Assembly (NCBI RefSeq): GCF_900100315.1
Contig: NZ_FNFF01000028.1
Span: 1-39,380, forward strand
Length of the DNA stretch: 39,380 nt
Source of the DNA: Streptomyces indicus
GTDB lineage: Bacteria > Actinomycetota > Actinomycetes > Streptomycetales > Streptomycetaceae
Reading direction: 5' to 3'
Made by a program: the position numbers and the translations under genes. Below are positions 1 to 8,264 of the stretch, one piece after another. The notes beneath the pieces were generated by a model, which was not told the DNA's origin, made no database searches, and was given only the letters and a program-made list of their open reading frames with translations. Every line of letters starts with the position of its first letter. The stretch's first letter is position 1.

Positions 1-1105
1 AGGCGGCGCCGAGCTTCCGTGAGACTGAATCGATGATGTGGCGTTGCCACACGCCGGGTTCGAGCTCGACCTCGACGACGTCGCCCGGCTCAATGCCGGG
101 GTGGCTGTACGAGGTGAACGACAAGCTGCTCTGCACGCCGAGGCTGTCGGCGAGCTTCGCCTCGCCGACGGTCTGCGCCTGCGCGGCCCCGGTGATGAGC
201 GCCGAGGAATACCGCTCGACGCGCAACCGCACGCCGTGCAGCCCGAGCCGCTGCGGCGCGAGCGGATCGTTCACCGGGTCGGGACCCGCGTACGTGAGGC
301 TGCGCGGGTTGTCGTCCCACACCGCGACCGGGCCGACGGCGGGTTGCCCGTCGCCGCTGTCCCCTGAGATCACCCAGCAGTTCACGAGCCCCTCGGCGGA
401 CTGCTCGCGCGCCGGGTGCGCACGGCCCTGCCCATACGGCAGGCGCCACACGACCCGGTCGTCGATCGTCGGGACCGGGGCGAACACGATGACGCCGCGG
501 GCGTCCGCGTACACCTCGGCGCCGAGCGCCGGCGCGATGCCGGTCGAGGTGCCCGAGCTGTCGGTGCCGCCGCTGAGCGCCTGCCACCGTTCCTCGTCGA
601 CGAGGAACGCCGGAATGCGGGCGTCGGCGTCGACCCGCGGCCGCCACGACACCGGGGCGCGGGGCAGCGCCTCGGCGATCAGGGTTGCGGCGATCGCGCG
701 AGCGCTGTCGGTCTCGACGGACCGGGCGACCGGCAGGCTCGCGCCGCGAACGACGTCTTCGAGGCCGAGCAGACTCACCGAGACCGCGGTGCGGCCCTCG
801 TTCACCTGGTCGACGACGTACCACCCTGCGGGCACCCAATACGTGTCGCTGCGCGGGGCCGCGATCCCTTCCCACAGCCGCACGTGCGTCGCCGCGACGT
901 TCACGCCGTCGCGTCCCGTGGGGACGCCGACGAGGTCGGCAGATCCCGACCAACGGCATTCCGCGGTGCGGTCCCCCTTGACCTCGGCCGGACCGACCTT
1001 GCACGACTCCCACGACTGCCCGCCGTCGTTCGACCACTCGGCCCGCACGGTGCGACGTGTCGCCGTCGGCAGCGCGGCGAGCACCGGCGGGGGTAGCTGA
1101 ATCAT
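1..1105 (-). CDS. Minor tail protein, DUF5047-like (truncated by window edge)
   Basis: The open frame starts at ATG 1105 and runs off the left edge, so at least 368 residues are visible and the C-terminus is missing. The start shares one base with the stop of the upstream tail gene (TGATG), which implies translational coupling. The N-terminal part (roughly residues 1-130) has the pattern W-S-N-D-G-G...W-S-G-S-A-D-L-V-G...RLWEG, then W-Y-V-V-D-Q-V. I recognise this from actinophage minor tail proteins of the DUF5047 type, proposed to act at the tail tip or hub. Its position just downstream of the tape measure and a second tail-tip gene fits. The domain name is from memory of the family, not a search; a structural tail-tip role is an inference from gene order. 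Confidence 0.6.
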   Translation of the reverse strand, partial: MIQLPPPVLAALPTATRRTVRAEWSNDGGQSWESCKVGPAEVKGDRTAECRWSGSADLVGVPTGRDGVNVAATHVRLWEGIAAPRSDTYWVPAGWYVVDQVNEGRTAVSVSLLGLEDVVRGASLPVARSVETDSARAIAATLIAEALPRAPVSWRPRVDADARIPAFLVDEERWQALSGGTDSSGTSTGIAPALGAEVYADARGVIVFAPVPTIDDRVVWRLPYGQGRAHPAREQSAEGLVNCWVISGDSGDGQPAVGPVAVWDDNPRSLTYAGPDPVNDPLAPQRLGLHGVRLRVERYSSALITGAAQAQTVGEAKLADSLGVQSSLSFTSYSHPGIEPGDVVEVELEPGVWQRHIIDSVSRKLGAA

Positions 1106-1995
1106 CAGGTGACCCCGTCGGTCGACAGCGCCGCGTACGACGGGTACGAGGCGGCGACGCTGTCGTACGTGTCGAACCGGGCCTCGACGGCGTCGTACGA
1201 CCACCCGGGCATGCGCATCGGCTGCCGGGCGGTGTCGGGGCGCTCGATCGGCTCGATCGTCCACGCGAATTGGTAGCCCTCGGACGACCCGAGCTTGCCG
1301 GTCGGCGTCGGCCCGGTGATATCCGCGGGCACGTGGAACGCGTCGGGGGTGAGGTAACCCGGCCGTACCTGCGCGAGCAGCACCCCGGAGCGCAGCAGCG
1401 CGCGCACCTGGTCGACTCGCGCGGGCGGTACGTCGATCTTGACCTGTACGGTCTCGGCGCCGTGCTCGTCGTAGGCGACGACCCGGTACGGGCTGCCCTC
1501 GACGTCGAGCGCATCCTGCCTGCCGGCCGCGGTCGCCCCGGACCACTCGACGAGCATCGCGCGCAGCGACAGCCCCGGCTCGTCGACGCTCTTGATCCAC
1601 AGATCGAGGTCGTCGCCCGGCACGGGGGCCGGGACCGTGACGGACAGGGCCGAGGCGGGGCCCTCGGTGCCGTCGGCGTAGATCGGCGTCGCGATGTAGA
1701 TCACGGGGACGCCGAGCGGCGCCTCGTGGTCGTAGGCGGTGCCGATGCCCTCGACGGCCCATGCCGCGTCGCCCGAGCGGACTGGGACCGGTGCGGCCGC
1801 GCGCGGGTCCTGCCGCACGATCCGCACCTTCCGGATATCGGCGGCCCGCGGCGCGGCGGGGGCGGCCGTCGCGTCGTACGACAGCACTACCCCCGCCCAC
1901 TGCTCGTCGACGAGGGCGGCGAGCCACCCGTCGGGCGAGGTGACCCGTTCCGGCGGCGTCACGTGCGGCGCCGTCGGGTCGACGATCATCGGCAT
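1105..1995 (-). CDS. Tail-tip protein, probable distal-tail-like component
   Basis: A 296-residue protein beginning MPMIVDPTAPHVTPPERV, immediately downstream of the tape measure gene (stop at 2000) and overlapping the next tail gene. It is rich in beta-prone segments and has no signal peptide, membrane span or catalytic motif that I can see. In siphophages the gene after the tape measure is usually the distal tail protein that joins tube and tip, and length and position suit that role. I do not recognise a named domain, so the function rests on synteny alone. It could equally be annotated simply as a minor tail protein. Confidence 0.55.
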   Translation of the reverse strand: MPMIVDPTAPHVTPPERVTSPDGWLAALVDEQWAGVVLSYDATAAPAAPRAADIRKVRIVRQDPRAAAPVPVRSGDAAWAVEGIGTAYDHEAPLGVPVIYIATPIYADGTEGPASALSVTVPAPVPGDDLDLWIKSVDEPGLSLRAMLVEWSGATAAGRQDALDVEGSPYRVVAYDEHGAETVQVKIDVPPARVDQVRALLRSGVLLAQVRPGYLTPDAFHVPADITGPTPTGKLGSSEGYQFAWTIEPIERPDTARQPMRMPGWSYDAVEARFDTYDSVAASYPSYAALSTDGVT

Positions 1996-1999
1996 CGGG

Positions 2000-4900
2000 T
2001 TACCTTCCCTTCACGCCCGCGCGGCTGCGCTGCCGGGCGGTGGTCAGACCTGCGTCGACGCGGGTGTCGACATAGGCGTCGAGCTGTGTGCCGTCGGCGA
2101 GGACGAGCGCGAGCTGCTGCCCGTCGTGCAGCCCGGCCGGGGCCGACTGCTGCCCCGCCGCAACGGGGGTGACGGACGCGGCCGCGGTGCGCGCGGCGGT
2201 CGCCTGTGAGAGCGTCGTGCGCAGCCCGGCGACGCGGGCGGCGCCGACCTCGTCGGCGAGCCGACTGGTCGCCGTCGTGAGCGTTTCGATCCCGCCGAGC
2301 GACGTGCGGCTGTCCCAGACGCGGGCCCCGCCGCCGAACTTCATGAGCTCGGGGCCGTGCTCGCCGACCCACGCGAGTTCGCCGGGTCGCGGCCGGCCGC
2401 CCGCGGCGTAGCCGCCGGGCCGGTTGTACGCCCGCGACAGCGAGCCGTACCTCGACAGCGCGTAGCGCATGCTCGCGTAGATGTTGGCGAGCGGGTCCCA
2501 GATGCCACGGCCACGGAGCCGCCCGGCGTACGCCGCGAACGTCGGCGGGATCACCTGCATCAACCCGCGGGACGCGACGCCGTTGCGGGCGTTGATGTCC
2601 CAATTGTTGATCGCCTTGGGGTTGCCGCCCGACTCCTGATTCATGCGGCGCAGCACGGTCGGTAGCAGGCTCGCGGGCTGCCCAACGAGCTTGAGCGCTT
2701 GCAGGACCACCGACGACCAGCGCTTGACGCCCTTGCCGCCGATGCTGCCCCCGCCGCCGAAGTCGAACGCGCTCTTGGCAGCGCTGACGACCTTGTCCTT
2801 CAACCCCGTGAGCATCTTGAGCGGGATCTTCCCGGCGACCTGCGCCCACCGCGATTGACCGATCTTCGCGATCTTGTCGCGGATGAACTTGGTTGCCTTG
2901 TCCCACAGCTTCCCGGGGTGCGCGAGGAAATCGACACCGTCCATGACGGCCCCGCCGATCTTCTTCGCCTTGCCGACAGTCCAGTCGACCGCCGAGCTAC
3001 CCCACCCCTTGAGCTTGCCGATCACGCCGCCGTCGGCCATCAGCTGATGCCCTGCGGCCTCCCACAGAGCACGGGCCCGGCCGCGGAACTTCGGGTCGGT
3101 CGGGATGACGTACTCGGGATGACGCGGGTCGCCCTCGCCGACGATCGCCGTCGGTCGGTTGACCTTCATCGGGCGGGCCGCGCCCCACTCGTCGCCGACG
3201 GTGCCGCCGGCCGCGAGCAGCTTCGGCGCCTTCGGCAGCTTGCCGAGGCCGACGAACCCGGCGACCTTGTCCCAAACGGCCTTGATGCCCTTGGTGTAGA
3301 CGAACTCGATGATGAAGTTCACGGGCTTCGCGGCGATCTTCGAGACCTGCGACCATGCCTTGCTGATCGCGTCCTTCGCGGTGCGGAACGCCCCGCCGAA
3401 CAGCGAGACGCCGCGCTTTCCGGCGTCGAACACCGGCTTGAGCGCCTTGTTCCACAGCCACGAGCCGACCGCGCCGATACCGCGGAAAGCGGGTTGAATC
3501 GCGTTCTTCCACAGCCACGTGCCGGCCGCGCCGACGGCGCGAATCCCGGCCTTGATCAAGTTGAAATAGACCTTGACCCCGGCCCACCACCACGAGGCGA
3601 GAGAAACGATTCCCCGGAAAGCCGGTTGGACGGCGTTGCGGTACAACCACATCGCGACGGCGCCGACCGCCTGCACGCCGGCCTTCGCGAGCCCGAAGTA
3701 CACCTTCACGCCGGCCCACCACCACGAGGCGAGCGCGACGATCCCGCGGAAAGCGGGGCCGATCGCGTTGTTCCACAGCCAACCGGCGACGGCGCCGAGC
3801 GCCTTGAACGCGAGGACGATCGGCGTCACGACCGCGACGACGACCACGGCGAACAGCACCTTCGCGGCTGCGCCGATGAACGAGAACACGGGCGAGAGCA
3901 CGGTCGACCACAGCCACGAGGCGGCCGTGCCGACCGCTTGCAGCGCCGACCAGATGCCCGAAAGCGCCGGTTTCAGGAACGAGTTCCACGCGACGGACGC
4001 GGCCGTTTGGATGCCTTGCCAGGCACCTTGAACGATCGCCCGGAACGTCTCGCTCTTCTGATACGCGACGACCAGGGCGGCGCCGAGCGCGAGAATCCCG
4101 ACGATGATCAAACCGACGGGGTTCGCCGACATGACCGCGTTCAAGATGCCCTGCGCGACTGCCCACCCGCGCGTGACCGCGGTCGTCGCGAGGATGACCC
4201 CGCGGTACACCGTGAACGCGGCGGTCATGGCCCACGTGCCGATGGTCGAGGCGCCGGCCACGACCGCGATGCCGCCGATAGCGATGCCGAGCGGCAGCAG
4301 CCATGCGCCGTAGTCCTTGGCCCACTGCACCCCACCCGCGAACGCCGAACCCGTGGCCTTGACCGCGGGCACGAGGACGTCGACCAGGGCGCCGCCGACG
4401 ACCCGCGCGGGCGGCAGAACGTATTGGTTGAGGAATCCGCCGAACTTCGACAGGGCGGGCAAGGCGTACTTGTCCGCGACGTTGGCGAGCCCCTGCAACG
4501 CCTGCCGCTTGAACACTTCGATGTTGTTCGAGGCGGTGTTGTGCAGGGTCTTGCCCATCTTGTCGGCGGCGCCGCCGACCGAGCCGAGCGCGGCTGTCGC
4601 CTTGCTCGGGTCCATCGAGTACAACGAGTCGCCGAGGTCTTCGGCCTGCGTGCCGAACAGCGCGACCGCGGCCTGCGACCGCTTCACGGGGTCCTCGATC
4701 CCGCGCAGCTTGTCGAGGGTGAGGTCGAGCGCGGTCGACGCCGAGGTGCCGCCCTTGCCGATCCTCGCAGCCATGTCGGACGCGTTGAGCCCGATCATCT
4801 TGAACCCGTCGGCGGTCGTCTTCGACCCGTCGACGGCCCTGATCGAGAACTCTTTCAGCGCGTCCGCGGCGACGTCCGAGTCGCGCGCACCGTTCGCGAG

Positions 4901-5581
4901 GGCCTGCGAGACGAGGCCGAGGGCCTGCCCACCGTCGAGCCCCAACTTCCGGAACTGCGTCGAGTATTCGTTGACCGTGTCGGCGAGGTCGCCCGCCTTG
5001 TCGGCGCCCGACTGGTATCCGCGGGTCAACAGGTCGAACGCTTGCGTCGCGTCCTTCGCCATGCCCGTACGGATCATCTGACCCGCAGCGCGCGCCGAGT
5101 CGGAGACGTCGACGCCGAACGTCTCGGACAGGTTGAGCGCGGCCTTACTGAGTCCCGCGAGATCCTTCTTCGGGGCGTTGACCGCGACGACCGAGTTCTG
5201 CGCGAGGGCCTTGAGCGCCTCGTTCACCTGGTCGACGCTCTCGCCGTAGCCCTTCGCGTAGACGCTGCCGGCGACCTTGCCGAGCCGGGCCGACTGCTGC
5301 TCGTTGAGACCGAGCTGCGCCGCGAGCTTCGCGTTCGACTTGTCTTGCTCGACGGCCTTCGCGAACCCGGCCGCGAACAGTGCGCCCGCCCCGGCGGCGA
5401 GACCGGCGATCCCCGCTTTCAGGACCCCGCCCATACCGCCGAGGAACCCCTGCCCGGACGTGCGGCCCGCGGCGTCGCCGACGCGAGCCGCATCGCCCGA
5501 GAGCTGCTGATCTAGCAGCCGGCCGAACCCCCGGGTCTCGGGAACGATCGAGACGTAACCGACGCCGACCTCGACCGGCAC
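2000..5581 (-). CDS. Tail tape measure protein with C-terminal lytic transglycosylase domain
   Basis: A 1193-residue protein with a GTG start 6 bases after the stop of the tail chaperone frame. Residues about 90-330 resemble the TP901-type tape measure domain, and residues 400-600 are strongly hydrophobic. Residues about 600-720 hold three near-repeats built on W-L-(W/Y)-x-N-A-x-x-P-A-F-R-G-I, two of them followed by A-S-W-W-W-A-G-V-K-V-Y-F. Residues about 950-1060 look like an SLT/goose-lysozyme transglycosylase: the predicted catalytic Glu is in NQESGG (about 983), followed by GLMQVIPPTF. The protein sets tail length and is ejected on infection; the transglycosylase would cut peptidoglycan locally during DNA entry. 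Its length predicts a tail of roughly 170-180 nm by the usual 1.5 Å per residue rule, an inference only. Confidence 0.95.
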   Translation of the reverse strand: MPVEVGVGYVSIVPETRGFGRLLDQQLSGDAARVGDAAGRTSGQGFLGGMGGVLKAGIAGLAAGAGALFAAGFAKAVEQDKSNAKLAAQLGLNEQQSARLGKVAGSVYAKGYGESVDQVNEALKALAQNSVVAVNAPKKDLAGLSKAALNLSETFGVDVSDSARAAGQMIRTGMAKDATQAFDLLTRGYQSGADKAGDLADTVNEYSTQFRKLGLDGGQALGLVSQALANGARDSDVAADALKEFSIRAVDGSKTTADGFKMIGLNASDMAARIGKGGTSASTALDLTLDKLRGIEDPVKRSQAAVALFGTQAEDLGDSLYSMDPSKATAALGSVGGAADKMGKTLHNTASNNIEVFKRQALQGLANVADKYALPALSKFGGFLNQYVLPPARVVGGALVDVLVPAVKATGSAFAGGVQWAKDYGAWLLPLGIAIGGIAVVAGASTIGTWAMTAAFTVYRGVILATTAVTRGWAVAQGILNAVMSANPVGLIIVGILALGAALVVAYQKSETFRAIVQGAWQGIQTAASVAWNSFLKPALSGIWSALQAVGTAASWLWSTVLSPVFSFIGAAAKVLFAVVVVAVVTPIVLAFKALGAVAGWLWNNAIGPAFRGIVALASWWWAGVKVYFGLAKAGVQAVGAVAMWLYRNAVQPAFRGIVSLASWWWAGVKVYFNLIKAGIRAVGAAGTWLWKNAIQPAFRGIGAVGSWLWNKALKPVFDAGKRGVSLFGGAFRTAKDAISKAWSQVSKIAAKPVNFIIEFVYTKGIKAVWDKVAGFVGLGKLPKAPKLLAAGGTVGDEWGAARPMKVNRPTAIVGEGDPRHPEYVIPTDPKFRGRARALWEAAGHQLMADGGVIGKLKGWGSSAVDWTVGKAKKIGGAVMDGVDFLAHPGKLWDKATKFIRDKIAKIGQSRWAQVAGKIPLKMLTGLKDKVVSAAKSAFDFGGGGSIGGKGVKRWSSVVLQALKLVGQPASLLPTVLRRMNQESGGNPKAINNWDINARNGVASRGLMQVIPPTFAAYAGRLRGRGIWDPLANIYASMRYALSRYGSLSRAYNRPGGYAAGGRPRPGELAWVGEHGPELMKFGGGARVWDSRTSLGGIETLTTATSRLADEVGAARVAGLRTTLSQATAARTAAASVTPVAAGQQSAPAGLHDGQQLALVLADGTQLDAYVDTRVDAGLTTARQRSRAGVKGR

Positions 5582-5587
5582 GACGGA

Positions 5588-6103
5588 TCACCCCTTCCCG
5601 GGGAGTACCTGCGAGGTGATGCGGTCGTACGCCGCTCGCGCCTTCGCTCTCTTCTCTTCTGCTGCGGCCTCGACCTCGTCGGGCAGCGGGTCGCCCGGCC
5701 GCCACCCGGGCTCGGGCATCGGTACGGCCGGCTTCTTCGGGTCGCGGTGGGCGTTCGCGAACTGCGTCACGAGCAGCGCGAGCAAATCGACCGTGTCGGC
5801 CGACGCGTAGTCGAGGTGCGACCAGTGGTGCCCGGCGTGCGCGCGGCCGGTTGCCGAGTCGGGCGGCAGCGCCTCGACCAGGACCCGCAGGAGCCGCAGC
5901 GTGATCTCGCCGCGCCAGAAAGCGGCGAGCGGGCCGCCCGGTCCGTGGGCATGCCCGTAGTAGCGGATCAGGTCCGCCTCGACGGCCTCGGGGTGATCGC
6001 CGAGGACGTCGAGCACGGTGTAAACGGCGTCGGCCGGCTCGTCGTCGGCCTCGTCGCCGCTTACCTCTTCGTAGGGCGGTGCTTGTTGAGCGTCTCCTGC
6101 ATC
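5588..6103 (-). CDS. Tail assembly chaperone, downstream (T) frame of a probable G/GT frameshift pair
   Basis: The downstream frame is open from 6103 to 5588. An internal GTG at 6016 would give a 142-residue stand-alone product, but the frame stays open back to a TGA at 6104-6106 and so overlaps the last 43 bases of the upstream chaperone gene. The two frames differ by -1, the direction used by lambda-like G/GT pairs. Residues encoded between 6103 and 6016 are acidic (EEVSGDEADDEPADAV) and would link the two domains. Position directly before the tape measure gene is diagnostic for tail assembly chaperones, which keep the tape measure soluble until the tube forms. No canonical X-XXY-YYZ heptamer is seen in the overlap, so the slip site is unassigned. 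Confidence 0.75.
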   Translation of the reverse strand, partial: DAGDAQQAPPYEEVSGDEADDEPADAVYTVLDVLGDHPEAVEADLIRYYGHAHGPGGPLAAFWRGEITLRLLRVLVEALPPDSATGRAHAGHHWSHLDYASADTVDLLALLVTQFANAHRDPKKPAVPMPEPGWRPGDPLPDEVEAAAEEKRAKARAAYDRITSQVLPGKG

Positions 6104-6384
6104 TCAGAGCGGGCCGCGACGTAGACCAGGACGAGCCCGTTCGCGTCGCCGCCGCTCTTTACGAAGTCGTCCCACTGCTCGCCGAGCAGAATGCGCGCTC
6201 GGTGCTCGTCGCCGTCCGCGGCGTCGATCTCCTTCGCGAGCGCGTCGGCGGTGAACAGCGGGTGCGGGAACGTGTACGTCTTGCCGTCGTCGGTCTCGAC
6301 CTCGACGAGCTCGCCGCCGACTGCCTCGGCGTAACTCGCCTTGACGGCCGACAGCTTGTAACGGGCCTTGCCGGGCTTGGACAT
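6061..6384 (-). CDS. Tail assembly chaperone, upstream (G) frame
   Basis: A 107-residue product starting MSKPGKARYKLSAVKASY. The longer frame to 6453 is rejected because GAGGAAG lies a suitable distance upstream of ATG 6384. It is a small acidic protein with no membrane span or enzyme motif. It follows the major tail protein and precedes the tape measure, the standard place for the abundant short chaperone. Its 3' end (6061-6103) overlaps the next frame with a -1 offset. The short form would end HRPTKR; a frameshifted fraction would carry the downstream domain. Known biology of the family is co-assembly with the tape measure; nothing here proves the frameshift. Confidence 0.75.
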   Translation of the reverse strand: MSKPGKARYKLSAVKASYAEAVGGELVEVETDDGKTYTFPHPLFTADALAKEIDAADGDEHRARILLGEQWDDFVKSGGDANGLVLVYVAARSEMQETLNKHRPTKR

Positions 6385-6466
6385 GATCGAGCTCTCTTCC
6401 TCGGGTGAGCAGCGGGTGAGCATGAGAGAGGGCGAGGGGCGGTCGGGGCTCACCCAGAACCGCCGC

Positions 6467-6491
6467 CCCCCGCCCGATCAGGGGGCGGGGG
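6467..6491 (-). terminator. GC-rich hairpin after major tail protein gene
   Basis: A perfect 9-bp stem (CCCCCGCCC at 6467-6475 against GGGCGGGGG at 6483-6491) with a 7-base loop, starting at the base after the major tail protein stop codon. There is no T-run, so it may act as a weak terminator or as an mRNA 3'-end stabiliser that sets expression of the most abundant tail protein. Confidence 0.5.
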
Positions 6492-7157
6492 TCAGCCCGC
6501 GGGCGGCGGCGCCGGCGGAGCGAACGCGCGCCACCCGGGCCCGTCGACCCAGTTGCGGCACGAGGTGTTCAGCGCCGAGTCGCGGAACGCGTTGAACGTC
6601 ACGGGGCGCTGCGTCTCCGTCGAGCGGGCCCACTGCTCGTCGTCGCGCGAGGTGAGCCGGGCACGCGGGAAGAACTTGACGACGTAAATCTCGTCGCCCG
6701 TGTCGCTGTAATCGAGGCCGATGAACAGCAGCCGCCGGTAAGGGTTCTGCGGCGTCGCGGCCCGGTCCCACTGCCACGCGGAACCGACCGCCGGCAGCGC
6801 GCCCGTGCCCGACAGCGGCAGCCCCTCGAACAGAGCGACCGTCGCCTGATTCGTTTCCTGCGGCGCGAATTGCGCGCTCAGCACGTCCGACTCGACGTCG
6901 GACCGGGTCGGCTCGACCGACTGCGAGCTCGTCACGTCCGCCATGGACAGATCGCCCGTGAACGTCAGACCGTCGTCGGTGGTGTAGCCGACCGGCACGT
7001 ACTCGGCCGGGATCGCGGCGAGCGAGCCGTCGGCGCCGACCGGCGACTCGATCACGGGCGCGGTGTAGTCCGCGGCGTAAACAGCCTGCATGAGCTGCTT
7101 ACGGATGTACTCGTTGTGAAGCCCCGCTTCGAGCGACACCGGGGTCGGTGTGGACAT
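6492..7157 (-). CDS. Major tail tube protein
   Basis: A 221-residue protein starting MSTPTPVSLEAGLHNEYIR. ATG 7157 is chosen over the upstream in-frame start (7589) because GGAGG sits 4 bases before it; the upstream extension is arginine-rich and antisense-like. It lies between the tail terminator and the chaperone pair, the canonical place of the tube protein. The sequence is mixed alpha/beta with a Pro/Ala/Gly-rich C-terminus (APPAPPPAG). Hairpins flank it on both sides (7176-7199 and 6467-6491), as is often seen for genes expressed in large amounts. No catalytic motif is seen. Identity rests on synteny, size and the independent strong ribosome binding site. Confidence 0.8.
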   Translation of the reverse strand: MSTPTPVSLEAGLHNEYIRKQLMQAVYAADYTAPVIESPVGADGSLAAIPAEYVPVGYTTDDGLTFTGDLSMADVTSSQSVEPTRSDVESDVLSAQFAPQETNQATVALFEGLPLSGTGALPAVGSAWQWDRAATPQNPYRRLLFIGLDYSDTGDEIYVVKFFPRARLTSRDDEQWARSTETQRPVTFNAFRDSALNTSCRNWVDGPGWRAFAPPAPPPAG

Positions 7158-7168
7158 GAGTCCTCCAT

Positions 7169-7199
7169 GAAGAAACCCCGGCCGCGACGCGGTCCGGGG
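7169..7199 (-). terminator. Intrinsic terminator/attenuator upstream of major tail protein
   Basis: On the minus strand a stem of about 10 bp (CCCCGGACCGC / GCGGCCGGGG, loop GTC, one bulged base) is followed by TTTCTTC. It lies between the tail terminator gene and the major tail protein gene, inside an otherwise continuous late operon. It would reduce read-through or protect an mRNA 5' end after processing. Confidence 0.55.
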
Positions 7200-7228
7200 G
7201 GTGTGGTCTGGGGAGGGTGAGCCCCGAT

Positions 7229-7630
7229 TCAGGCGAGGGCTTTGCCCCGCAGCTCGATCTCGACAGCGAGCGCGACCCGGTCCTGCCCCGACGTCGGGTC
7301 GGGCAGCGTGTTCGGGCCGCCGACCTCGGCGACGTCGTACGCGGCCGCGCCGCGCCACCCCGGGATAGCGAGCAGCAGCGCGCGCACGAGCTGCGCGAGA
7401 TCGTGCGCGTCTTCCTCGCTCGCGCCCCAGCAATGGACGTCGAGGCGGGGCCGGTCGGTGACGAGGTCGAGGCGGGGGCCGCCGATCCGCTCGATCCGAA
7501 CGAACCGCGGCGGCCGCGGGTTCGGCACGCGGGTGCCGACCGGCACCTGCATGCCGCGGGCGACGAGCTGCTCGCGCACGTAGGTGCACGCGAGCGCGGC
7601 CGCGTCCGGGAAGACGATCGTCGCAGCCAT
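7229..7630 (-). CDS. Tail terminator / minor tail completion protein
   Basis: A 133-residue protein starting MAATIVFPDAAALACTYVRE. ATG 7630 shares one base with the stop of the upstream gene (TGATG overlap), which decides the start against the longer frame to 7774. Features typical of the tail-terminator (gpU/gp17-like) fold are an N-terminal helix, then V-P-x-x-x-R-V-P-N-P-R-P-P-R-F-V-R-I, a strand with R-P-R-L-D-V-H-C-W-G, and a helix E-E-D-A-H-D-L-A. The LDVHCWG-type signature is common in actinophage homologues. It would cap the tail tube and contact the head-tail connector. The role is inferred from sequence pattern and location just before the major tail protein. Confidence 0.7.
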   Translation of the reverse strand: MAATIVFPDAAALACTYVREQLVARGMQVPVGTRVPNPRPPRFVRIERIGGPRLDLVTDRPRLDVHCWGASEEDAHDLAQLVRALLLAIPGWRGAAAYDVAEVGGPNTLPDPTSGQDRVALAVEIELRGKALA

Positions 7631-7908
7631 CACTCGGCGCCCCGGGCGGCGTCGAGGCCGCGCAGCAACGCCCGCCGTGAGACCTCGGGGTACGGCGTCG
7701 AGTAGTCGCCGATCACGGCGCCACGGGCGCGTGCGTCGCCGGTCTCGACGTCCGTGCGGAACTGACCGCCCCACCCCTCGGCCTTCGCCGCGTCGGACGC
7801 GGCCGCCTCGGCGGCGCGGGTCTTCCGCTCGATCAGCGCCCGCGTCTCCGGGGAGCGCAGGAACCCCGCGATGTTCCGCCGGTTGGGCCGGAACGAGGAT
7901 CGTGCCAT
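7630..7908 (-). CDS. HK97 gp10-like head-tail joining protein
   Basis: A 92-residue basic protein starting MARSSFRPNRRNIAGFLRSPE. The pattern of a basic N-terminus, a long helix with 'R-x-L-I-E-R-K-T-R-A-A-E-A-A', and a C-terminal strand region fits the small HK97 gp10-type connector or neck proteins that sit between head-completion and tail-terminator genes. It starts 3 bases after the preceding gene and overlaps the next by one base. The longer frame to 8145 is antisense-like and not used. Function is inferred from gene order. Confidence 0.6.
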   Translation of the reverse strand: MARSSFRPNRRNIAGFLRSPETRALIERKTRAAEAAASDAAKAEGWGGQFRTDVETGDARARGAVIGDYSTPYPEVSRRALLRGLDAARGAE

Positions 7909-7910
7909 GG

Positions 7911-8264
7911 TCACCCCTCCACTACTCGCAGCCTGATCTCGTAGTGATGCAGCTCGATCGGGGTGTACGCCGGGCCCGCCGGCCCGACGACCTCGAACCG
8001 GGTACCGGCCCAGTGCACGCGATCCTCGCCGTACACCGTGAGCGCGCCGCCCGAGGTGTCGACGGGGTTGCAGATCATGAGCCATTCGCCGATCTGCGCG
8101 TTCCGCTGGTCGGTGTCCTCGGCCCCGGTGTTCTGCTGCACCCACGCCCGGACCGGCGTCCGGGTCGAGGCCGACCAGTCGTCAACGACGTTGCCGTACC
8201 GGTCCGTTGTGCTGCCGGGGTGCTCGACCTCGACGAGGTGCGGCAGCAGATCGAGCCCGATCAC
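7911..8264 (-). CDS. Head-tail adaptor / head closure protein
   Basis: A 117-residue protein whose GTG start at 8264 overlaps the previous stop (GTGA), the reason for preferring it to the start at 8318. The body contains 'YGN-V-V-D-D-W', 'V-R-A-W-V-Q-Q' and 'G-P-A-G-P-A-Y-T-P-I-E', resembling the SPP1 gp16 / HK97 gp7-type stopper fold with an OB-like barrel. It would close the portal exit after packaging. It sits in the expected order: connector, closure, joining protein, tail terminator. The assignment is moderate, from pattern and synteny. Confidence 0.65.
   Translation of the reverse strand: MIGLDLLPHLVEVEHPGSTTDRYGNVVDDWSASTRTPVRAWVQQNTGAEDTDQRNAQIGEWLMICNPVDTSGGALTVYGEDRVHWAGTRFEVVGPAGPAYTPIELHHYEIRLRVVEG

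Noticed and set aside
2699..5515. A 938-codon plus-strand open frame opposite the tape measure gene
   Set aside because: It is the antisense shadow of a clear coding gene; its composition is Arg/Asp/Leu-biased without domains, a usual artefact in 70%+ GC DNA.
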